NCBI GenBank assembly: GCA_025924495.1
Contig: JAICIG010000086.1
Location: 1-20,925, forward strand
Direction: 5' to 3'
Length of the DNA: 20,925 nt
From: Pirellulales bacterium
Lineage (GTDB): Bacteria > Planctomycetota > Planctomycetia > Pirellulales > JAICIG01
The notes under the pieces are model-generated. The model had not been told where the DNA came from, did not search any database, and was given only the letters and a program-made list of their open reading frames with translations. Shown here piece after piece: positions 15,247 to 20,925 of the stretch. The position numbers and the translations under genes are program-made. Each line of letters starts with the position of its first letter. Within the stretch, counting starts at the first letter, position 1.

Positions 15247-15690
15247 ATGTCGAAGACCACGACGACGACCATCACGACCATCACTACGGATGAGCCACAG
15301 GCGTCGGGCGCCCCTGGGGGCGGTCCGACCGATGCCAAGACCAGGACCATCGCGCAAATGGGATTCTCCCCGATTCAGCTCGCGTTTGTGACCGATACGG
15401 TACGCAATTTGTCGATCCAGGATCTCGAGGATCTCGCCGCGAGGTTCGCCGGCAAGCCCGTCGCCAATGCAATCGTGAACACGATTCGGGCAGTAGACCT
15501 GCGCGGCCTGGAAGATCTCTTCCGAAGCCTGCGTGACAATGCCCTGCAAGCGACTGCCGGCATTGCCGGTCCCGGCGGAGTCGTCGCCACGGTTCCAAGC
15601 GCCCCCGGGGGTGTATCAGTTAGTTGCTGTTCGTGCACCCCTTGTTGCTGTTGCGGCGTAGCGGAGATTGACCCGTTTCAGGATCTCTAA
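15247..15690 (+). CDS. TOMM/LAP-type RiPP precursor peptide with Cys-rich core
   Basis: The 147-residue peptide starts at ATG 15247 with an excellent AGGAG at 15234-15238. Residues 1-14 are Thr-rich (MSKTTTTTITTITT). Residues 33-105 form an amphipathic helical leader with an internal near-repeat (LSIQDLEDLAARF at 55-67 and VDLRGLEDLFRSL at 83-95). A flexible Gly/Pro/Ala/Val stretch with GG at 110-111 and 121-122 follows. Residues 126-136 are SCCSCTPCCCC: seven Cys in ten positions (127, 128, 130, 133-136). The last residues are GVAEIDPFQDL. A long helical leader with a terminal dense Cys/Ser/Thr run is the hallmark of azol(in)e peptide precursors (streptolysin-S-like). The ThiF-like, YcaO and SagB genes directly downstream match the chemistry such a core needs. 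The cleavage site is not certain; after GG at 121-122 is one possibility. Alternative: a Cys-rich metal-binding protein, unlikely in this context. Confidence 0.87.
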   Translation: MSKTTTTTITTITTDEPQASGAPGGGPTDAKTRTIAQMGFSPIQLAFVTDTVRNLSIQDLEDLAARFAGKPVANAIVNTIRAVDLRGLEDLFRSLRDNALQATAGIAGPGGVVATVPSAPGGVSVSCCSCTPCCCCGVAEIDPFQDL

Positions 15691-15699
15691 CCCTGGCCT

Positions 15700-15715
15700 G
15701 CCGGGTATCGCCGGC
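15700..15715 (+). terminator. Weak hairpin after precursor gene (possible attenuator)
   Basis: GCCGG (15700-15704) and CCGGC (15711-15715) pair around a 6-base loop, ten bases after the precursor stop. A leaky hairpin here would favour precursor over enzyme mRNA, a common arrangement in peptide clusters. The stem is short and has no T-run, so confidence is low. Confidence 0.25.
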
Positions 15716-15809
15716 GACCTCTGCCTCCGTTCTTCGCCTATCTGCGGCTAACGGCGGCGAGTAGCCCGCGCCGAGCGGTCAAGCCTCTATTCCCCATAGG
15801 ACGGCTGCA

Positions 15810-16871
15810 ATGATTCCGTGCTCGTTGCGGTTCATCCGAATCTCGGACGACCGCGTCGTCTTCAAACGTGGCGTCCACGAACTGCTCTTCGAGGGACGAG
15901 AGATTGCGTCGCTGGCAGAGCATCTTCTCCGGCTCATCGACGGGACGCGGAATTGGGATCAAGTCGTTGCCGCATTCCCCGGCCCGCTACGGCCCCCCGT
16001 TCAACAAATGCTGGACGATCTCCTCCGCCGCCGCATGTTCGACGAAGACGGACAGGACGACCCCACGTCCGCCGTGCCGCCGTCAGACGCGTTTTATTGG
16101 AATTTCGGCCCTCAGGCCAGCAAGGCCGCAACCGCGCTAGCCGCGGCTCGAGTCCTCGTTGTCGGCGTCAACCGCGTCGGGTTGGCGGCGGCAAGGTCCT
16201 TGCGTGAGTTAGGCGTTGGCGGCGTCACGTTGGTCCACGATGCAGTCCTGGACCAGCTTGGCGCCGATGAGTTGCCGTCCGACTGCGATCGAGATATCCC
16301 CCGCCTCTCGCACATGGCCGAGGCTCGGGCACTATCGCATTATTCCATCGTTGCCGCGACCAGCGACTTCGGCGAAACAGACGCACTGCTCGAGGTCAAT
16401 CGGGCGAGCCTGGCTGCTCGCTGCGCTTACTTGCCGGCATGGTTTTCCGATTTGGTGGGATTTGTAGGGCCTCTGAACGTGCCGTTCGAAACCCCGTGTT
16501 TTCAATGCTTCCGTCTGCGGCGCGACGCCAACGACCCGCGTTACGAGATTACTCGGGCAGTCCGACGCCATCTCACAGCCGAGCCCTCGTCCCCCAGATC
16601 GCCCGGGCTGTTGCCGCCCATGTGGAACATTCTCGGCGCCATTACGGCGCTCGAGATCGCGAAGTACGTCGGTCGGTTTGCGCCTTCGGACACCGTAGGT
16701 CGCCTGCTCGAGTTGAACCTGATTTCCTTCCAGTCCGTGGTTCGCCGGGTGCTCAAGGTTCCGCGCTGTCCGCAATGCTCCGACCTGACGGCCCGAAGCA
16801 AGAAGGCCATCACTCGCGGGCCGAAAATCCGTCACGACGAATCAGTGAACGCAAGTTACAGCCACGACTGA
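15810..16871 (+). CDS. TOMM precursor leader peptide-binding protein (ocin-ThiF-like cyclodehydratase partner)
   Basis: The 353-residue protein has an N-terminal segment (about 5-80: LRFIRISDDRVVFKRG, then IASLAEHLLRLIDGTRNWDQVV, then LLRRRMFDE) that reads as the winged-helix RiPP recognition element binding precursor leaders. From about 113 comes a ThiF/E1-like Rossmann segment, VLVVGVNRVGLAAARSLRELG, with a degraded glycine-rich loop. A likely zinc site is formed by Cys230 and Cys233 (CFQC) and Cys320 and Cys323 (CPQC). The order and length match the ocin-ThiF-like partner proteins that present the leader to YcaO. It has no E1-type catalytic Cys role that I can point to, so it is probably a scaffold and leader-binding subunit. 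The ATG is supported by AGGA at 15798-15801. The stop is one base before the YcaO start, so expression is coupled. Confidence 0.87.
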   Translation: MIPCSLRFIRISDDRVVFKRGVHELLFEGREIASLAEHLLRLIDGTRNWDQVVAAFPGPLRPPVQQMLDDLLRRRMFDEDGQDDPTSAVPPSDAFYWNFGPQASKAATALAAARVLVVGVNRVGLAAARSLRELGVGGVTLVHDAVLDQLGADELPSDCDRDIPRLSHMAEARALSHYSIVAATSDFGETDALLEVNRASLAARCAYLPAWFSDLVGFVGPLNVPFETPCFQCFRLRRDANDPRYEITRAVRRHLTAEPSSPRSPGLLPPMWNILGAITALEIAKYVGRFAPSDTVGRLLELNLISFQSVVRRVLKVPRCPQCSDLTARSKKAITRGPKIRHDESVNASYSHD

Positions 16872-16872
16872 A

Positions 16873-18294
16873 ATGGCCATTCCAACCCCTTTCCCGCTTG
16901 CCTCCCGCCGCAGCGCGGACTTGCCGTATCCCGCGATCTTGGATTCCGCGGCGGCGCGCGCCCCGGGCCCGTCTTCGCTGCAGCGCTTGCTCGGCTTGTG
17001 GGACGACTTGGTGGACGAACGATTGGGCATCATCCAGAGCATCCAGGAATTGCCGCTGGATGACGATGATCCCGATTTCTTCCACTACTTTTCCTCCGCC
17101 TGCGATACGTCCCGGTTCTCCGCGCTGAAGAGCTTCTCATACAACGGCGGGGCGTCGGCGAGCCGCCCCGTGGCCATCGCTAAGGCCATGGGCGAGGCCA
17201 TTGAACGATACTGCTCCGCCATCTTTGCATATGACGACCTTATGTTCGCCTCCTTCGACGAGTTGGACCGACCGGCCGTCGCACCGGAGCAATTCGCGTT
17301 ATACCTTCCTGCACAATACGAGGCGCCGAACTTCCCCTGGAGGCCATTCACCCGCTCGGCGCGGGTGGCCTGGACGGAAGCGAGTTCTTTGCTATCGCAG
17401 GAAACCGTACTCGTGCCCGCCGCAATGGTTTACGTCCCCTACTACTATGTTCGAGATCACGCGGACGAGCCGATCGTCCAACCCATTTCCACGGGCCTTG
17501 CTTGCGGCAGTTCCCGATCTGAAGCAGTCGTTTCAGCCCTGTGCGAAGTGATCGAACGAGACGCGTTCACGATCTTCTGGCAAGCCCGGCTCCAGCCGCC
17601 GTGCGTGCCCATCGATACGCTCCCGTACGGCTGCCGCGACCTGCTGAAGCGTTTGTATGACGTTCAGGTGGACGTCAAGGTGCTGGATATTACGACGGAC
17701 GTCGCGGCGCCAACGATTCTGACGATTGCCCTCAGCGACTCCCGCGATTCGCCGGCAGCAGCCGTTGCGGCCGCGACCGACCCATCCGCGGAAGTCGCTC
17801 TGAGGAAGAGTTTGGAAGAGTTGGTCCATACGCGCAAGTTCGCCAAACAGGTTATGCAGTATCTTCCCCGCATCGCGATTGACTCCGGCCGCGAATACCC
17901 ACAGGTCATCGACGCGCGAACGCATCTGCGCTTTTACTGCGACCAGGATGCACGACAACTCTTGGATTTCGCCTGGAAGCATAGTCCGAGCCGCCCCTTT
18001 TCGCAGATTGCGGACGCATCGACCACGGACAGTACTACGCAGTTAAAGCGTTTGACGAGCGCGTTGGCCGACCGCGGGTTGGAGCCAATCATCAAGGATC
18101 TGACGACTCCTGATGTCCGGGAGTTGGGGCTGTACGTGATGCGCGCCCTCGTCCCGGGCATGCACCCTTTATTCATGGGACACCAAAACCGCGCGCGCGG
18201 CGGAAGCAGACTGTACGAGGTCCCTCAGCAATTAGGTTACGAAGGGTTGAGGCCGGGCGAATTGGACCATCGTTTCCCCCATCCATTCCCCTAG
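16873..18294 (+). CDS. YcaO-type TOMM cyclodehydratase
   Basis: This 473-residue YcaO enzyme uses ATP to turn Cys (and possibly Ser/Thr) of the precursor core into azolines. Family motifs for ATP/Mg binding are seen in SRPVAIAKAMGEAIERYC (97-114) and in GLACGSSRSEAVVSALCEVIERDAF (208-232), with acidic residues in the ExxxR-like patterns. The conserved end block (GHQNRARGGSRLYEVP at 436-451) is present. The protein ends exactly in PHPFP (469-473), the C-terminal PxPxP motif that azoline-forming YcaO enzymes place in the active site, so peptide heterocyclisation rather than another YcaO role is strongly suggested. The gene starts one base after the ThiF-like partner stop. It is followed by the SagB gene after 15 bases. 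It looks complete, and no key motif is missing. Confidence 0.93.
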   Translation: MAIPTPFPLASRRSADLPYPAILDSAAARAPGPSSLQRLLGLWDDLVDERLGIIQSIQELPLDDDDPDFFHYFSSACDTSRFSALKSFSYNGGASASRPVAIAKAMGEAIERYCSAIFAYDDLMFASFDELDRPAVAPEQFALYLPAQYEAPNFPWRPFTRSARVAWTEASSLLSQETVLVPAAMVYVPYYYVRDHADEPIVQPISTGLACGSSRSEAVVSALCEVIERDAFTIFWQARLQPPCVPIDTLPYGCRDLLKRLYDVQVDVKVLDITTDVAAPTILTIALSDSRDSPAAAVAAATDPSAEVALRKSLEELVHTRKFAKQVMQYLPRIAIDSGREYPQVIDARTHLRFYCDQDARQLLDFAWKHSPSRPFSQIADASTTDSTTQLKRLTSALADRGLEPIIKDLTTPDVRELGLYVMRALVPGMHPLFMGHQNRARGGSRLYEVPQQLGYEGLRPGELDHRFPHPFP

Positions 18295-18309
18295 CAAAGG
18301 AAAAACGCT

Positions 18310-19212
18310 GTGCTCGAGCGAATTCTGGCGGACGGCACGGATCAAGCGCTGTGGGAATTTTACCACGAGAATTCCAAGCTTTCGCTCGCCGAACCCCACC
18401 CGGTGTTTAAATTCCGGCCGACTGACTCCGCGGTCGTCCGCGTTATGAATCACCTGTATACAGTTCAACCCTACACGGATTTCCCGAAGGCGCCCCTCCC
18501 GGAAAATCTGCCCCCTTCCACGGAACGCTTCGACGATGTCTTACGCAATCGGATCACGGCGAGGGCGTTTACGGGCGAACCAATCGGTCTGGATCAACTC
18601 GCCAAGGTGCTGACTTTTTGCTACGGCATTACGCAATTGCAAGAGGACACAAATTTTCCCCGTGATTTACGAGTCATTCCGTCGGGAGGGGCGCTTTATC
18701 CGCTCGAGGTATTTCTCTATGCCGCTCGCGTAGAGGGGCTCGCAGCCGGCCTGTATCACTACAACCCTGAACGGCATGAGTTGGACGTGCTGGGTTCCAG
18801 CGACGACGTTGACCAGTTGCGCAACTTGTTCGTCCAACCGGATCTTGCCGCATCGGCCGCGGCCGTGATGTTCATCACGGCGGTCTTCGCACGCACGGTG
18901 TTTAAATATGGGGATCGCGGTTACCGGTTCATTCTGCTGGAGGCCGGACACCTTGGTCAAAATGCAAACTTGACGGCCCAGGAAATGGGCCTGGCGACTG
19001 TAAACGTAGGCGGGTTTCTTGACCGGGAGGCGGACCGCTACCTTGGGTTGGACGGCGTGAATCGCTCGACCGTCTACGCGCTCTTTCTCGGGCGTCTCGC
19101 GGCCGGGAGAGTTCCCGCTCAGGACACCAAGGCCGCGCGGGCGGCCGACGCCGGATCCTGCGGGCCCGGAGCCTCCAACGGACGTTCGCGAGTTCGGGAG
19201 GAGACGGCGTGA
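18310..19212 (+). CDS. SagB-type FMN-dependent azoline dehydrogenase
   Basis: The 300-residue nitroreductase-fold protein is related to SagB, which oxidises azolines to azoles with FMN. Typical segments are RNRITARAFTG (79-89; FMN-phosphate Arg region), the strongly conserved PSGGALYPLEVFLYA (124-138), GLYHYNPERHELD (147-159), and EAGHLGQNANLTAQEMGLATVNVGGF (211-236) with a following LGLDG. A GTG start with AAAGGA 8 bases upstream is used. The last 35 residues are Ala/Gly/Arg-rich and probably disordered. It sits 15 bases after the YcaO gene and overlaps the radical SAM gene by 4 bases (GTGA), clearly one operon. It presumably turns the thiazolines made by YcaO into thiazoles. Confidence 0.92.
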   Translation: MLERILADGTDQALWEFYHENSKLSLAEPHPVFKFRPTDSAVVRVMNHLYTVQPYTDFPKAPLPENLPPSTERFDDVLRNRITARAFTGEPIGLDQLAKVLTFCYGITQLQEDTNFPRDLRVIPSGGALYPLEVFLYAARVEGLAAGLYHYNPERHELDVLGSSDDVDQLRNLFVQPDLAASAAAVMFITAVFARTVFKYGDRGYRFILLEAGHLGQNANLTAQEMGLATVNVGGFLDREADRYLGLDGVNRSTVYALFLGRLAAGRVPAQDTKAARAADAGSCGPGASNGRSRVREETA

Positions 19213-20531
19213 GAGTCCTTCTTGTCTATCCGAGTTCCCGTCGCGAGATCATTGGATATGGCGATCTCGGAGCCATTGCCGAGCCGCTCGCGCTCGAGTA
19301 CCTGGCTGCCGGCGCTCGGCTGGACGGACACGACGTGCGCCTCCTGGACTTGCGTCTGCACGCTGACCGGCTCGATGCTGCGCTGCGGACCTGGCGACCC
19401 GATCTGGTCGGTTTGACCGGCTACTCGATGCACGTTTTGCGGATGCTGGAAATTTGCCGAACTGTCCGGCGGATTTTGCCCCACTGCAAAACAGCAGTTG
19501 GCGGCCACCATGCGACGTTGCTTCCCGAAGACTTCTTCGCCCCTGAAGTCGATTACGTGTTCTGCGGCGAAGGGGTCAAGGCCTTCCGCGAAGTGCTTCG
19601 TTGCTGCGGGGAAGGGCTGCTCGCCGCCCCGATTCCAGGCCTCTGGCGCCGCAACGGCGACGAGGGCCGGTTCGTCTCAGGCGGTCCAGCCGTCTCGGCG
19701 AACTTAGACGACCTGCCCCCGCCGGACCGGACGATCGTCCCGAACGACCGCCCCTCCTACTTCATCGACTGGATGAGGCCAATCGCTCTGATGCGAACCT
19801 CCGTCGGTTGCCCGTATCGCTGCTCCTTCTGTTCGCTCTGGAAGATCATGGATGGGCAGTACCATATGCGGGACGTCCATCGGGTCGTCAAGGAACTGCT
19901 CGACATCGCTGAGCATTACGTCTTTTTTGTGGATGACGAACCCTTCGTGAATGGCAAGCGGATGGAAGCGCTTGCCCGCGCGATACGCGCCGCCGGGATA
20001 GAGAAACGCTATTTCGCCTACTGCCGCATTGACACGTGCCTCCGCCAGCCCGCCCTCATGCGCCTTTGGCGCGACGTTGGCCTTGAGCGCCTGTTTATCG
20101 GATTGGAGGCAATTACGGCTGACGGTTTGGAGGAATACAACAAGCGCCTGCAGCTAAGCCAGATCGAAGAAGGCCTGCGGCTCACACGCGACTTGGGGAT
20201 TAGCGTTTTCGCAGGTTTCGTCGTCCATACGAACTACACTCGCGAGGACTTCGCGCGCCTCGCTCAGTTCATCGAGGAGCATCGCATTGAATACCCGTCC
20301 TTTACCGTCTTGACGCCCATTCCGGGCACGGCGGCATTGACGACCTTTGACGACGTTTTGGAGCGACTGCCGAGTGGCCGGCCGAACTGGGACTTGTTCG
20401 ATCTACAGCACCCGGTGACGCGCACGACTCTGCCCCGAGAGGAGTTCTTGCAAGAGTACAAGAATCTGTTCCGCGTTTTCAGTCCCAGGTATATCGAGCA
20501 GCGTTCCGAAATGGCTCAACTTCCATGGTGA
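19209..20531 (+). CDS. B12-binding domain radical SAM protein in RiPP operon
   Basis: This 440-residue protein overlaps SagB by four bases (start GTG within GTGA). Residues 1-130 form a cobalamin-binding Rossmann-like domain (MRVLLVYPS, LALEYLAAGARLDGHDVRLLD, DLVGLTGYSMH, AVGGHHATLLPEDF, DYVFCGEG). The SAM barrel carries C-x3-C-x2-C at 201-208 (GCPYRCSFC), then VFFVDDEPF, YCRIDTCLRQPAL, LFIGLEAI and a FAGFVVHTNYTREDF block. The family contains many cobalamin-dependent C-methyltransferases (known for thiopeptide and polytheonamide maturation) as well as ring-forming enzymes. Here, directly after YcaO and SagB, methylation or another carbon-centred tailoring of the Cys-rich peptide is the best guess. 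It shares the general fold with the partial enzyme at 1-1329 but differs in sequence and extension, so the two are not simple copies. Confidence 0.88.
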   Translation: MRVLLVYPSSRREIIGYGDLGAIAEPLALEYLAAGARLDGHDVRLLDLRLHADRLDAALRTWRPDLVGLTGYSMHVLRMLEICRTVRRILPHCKTAVGGHHATLLPEDFFAPEVDYVFCGEGVKAFREVLRCCGEGLLAAPIPGLWRRNGDEGRFVSGGPAVSANLDDLPPPDRTIVPNDRPSYFIDWMRPIALMRTSVGCPYRCSFCSLWKIMDGQYHMRDVHRVVKELLDIAEHYVFFVDDEPFVNGKRMEALARAIRAAGIEKRYFAYCRIDTCLRQPALMRLWRDVGLERLFIGLEAITADGLEEYNKRLQLSQIEEGLRLTRDLGISVFAGFVVHTNYTREDFARLAQFIEEHRIEYPSFTVLTPIPGTAALTTFDDVLERLPSGRPNWDLFDLQHPVTRTTLPREEFLQEYKNLFRVFSPRYIEQRSEMAQLPW

Positions 20532-20594
20532 GAGGAGCGGGAGGTGCAGAGGATTTTACTGGGGCATGCGAGTCTTAACTGTGTTCGGCGGTCT

Positions 20595-20611
20595 GGGGAC
20601 GCGTGTTCCCC
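20595..20611 (+). terminator. Hairpin between radical SAM gene and second small ORF
   Basis: GGGGAC (20595-20600) and GTTCCCC (20605-20611) can pair around a GCGT loop. A further GC-rich stretch and a short T-run (20629-20633) lie downstream. It lies in the 119-base gap after the radical SAM gene and could attenuate or end the biosynthetic transcript before the next gene. Confidence 0.3.
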
Positions 20612-20650
20612 GGGACCTCCGGGTGGCGTTTTTATGTAAGGAGCATCTGA

Positions 20651-20925
20651 ATGGCCGGTACTCAGTTATCTGCGACGGAATTAGCCGCACTCGATGTGAT
20701 CATCGCGGCGATGCAAGCTAAGGCGGGAGGAGGCGAAGCCCCCGGCGGGTTCATCGGCGACATTGTGAACATCACCAATAGAATTATCGATGCCACCCGA
20801 GTCGTCGTTCCCGTGGTACAGGCCGCAACGCGCTTCATTGGGGCGCCGGGCAGCGCGCCCGCGGACCCCGGCGCGCTCCTAGGAGATGCGCTCAACAAGC
20901 TCCCGCCCGGGGTTACCCTCGACCA
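20651..20925 (+). CDS. Small helical protein, possible second RiPP precursor (3' truncated by window)
   Basis: ATG at 20651 is preceded by a strong AAGGAG (20638-20643) and the frame stays open to the window end (91 full codons). The start MAGTQLSATELAALDVIIA predicts a helix, followed by a Gly-rich linker (KAGGGEAPGG), a second helical stretch (FIGDIVNITNRIIDATRVVV, then VQAATRFIG) and a Gly/Ala/Pro-rich part (GAPGSAPADPGALLG). No Cys appears in the visible part. The size, composition and position at the end of the maturation operon resemble a precursor whose core would lie beyond the edge, but sequence similarity to the first precursor is only general. It could instead be a small accessory or transport-related protein. 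Confidence is good that it is a gene, low for its role. Confidence 0.65.
   Translation, partial: MAGTQLSATELAALDVIIAAMQAKAGGGEAPGGFIGDIVNITNRIIDATRVVVPVVQAATRFIGAPGSAPADPGALLGDALNKLPPGVTLD

Noticed and set aside
15223..15638. Minus-strand frames opposite the precursor gene
   Set aside because: Arg-rich antisense shadow. The plus-strand precursor has the ribosome binding site and the family layout.

Overview
The window looks like a stretch of a Planctomycetota chromosome, probably Pirellulales-like. This rests on two DUF1559 proteins with prepilin-type N-termini and an H-x9-DG motif, each paired with a small transthyretin-like lipoprotein, a PhoPQ-related hydrolase, high GC, and long palindromic intergenic repeats. 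Every confident gene is on the + strand. No rRNA, tRNA, CRISPR or transposase gene was seen.

Left part (1-5531): the 3' end of a cobalamin-type radical SAM enzyme; a palindromic repeat element; a secreted PhoPQ-activated pathogenicity-related hydrolase; a perfect 26-bp inverted repeat; then an aldehyde dehydrogenase overlapping a SAM-dependent methyltransferase (TAATG junction).

Middle part (5532-10911): two successive copies of one module, each with a sigma70-like promoter (TTGACA, 17-bp spacer), an untranslated leader, a DUF1559 pseudopilin-like gene, a gap of 130-140 bases and a small lipoprotein gene. A hypothetical protein with winged-helix-like segments follows.

Right part (11144-20925): the most interesting region, a ribosomally synthesised peptide (RiPP) cluster of the thiazole/oxazole-modified (TOMM, linear azol(in)e-containing) type. 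A 147-residue precursor ends in a very Cys-dense core (CCSCTPCCCC) plus a short acidic tail. It is followed by a leader-binding ThiF-like partner protein, a YcaO cyclodehydratase ending in a PxPxP motif, a SagB-type flavin dehydrogenase and a B12-binding radical SAM enzyme. These four enzyme genes are almost contiguous or overlap. A second small ORF with a strong ribosome binding site starts after the radical SAM gene and runs off the window; it may be a second precursor. Upstream, in the same orientation, lie a papain-fold protein whose catalytic residues all appear replaced, an alpha/beta hydrolase, and an intact papain-like (C39/C70-type) protease that is the best local candidate for leader removal. 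The predicted chemistry is Cys cyclodehydration (YcaO plus ThiF-like partner), oxidation to thiazoles (SagB), possible C-methylation (radical SAM) and proteolytic release. No export gene is visible; the cluster continues past the right edge.
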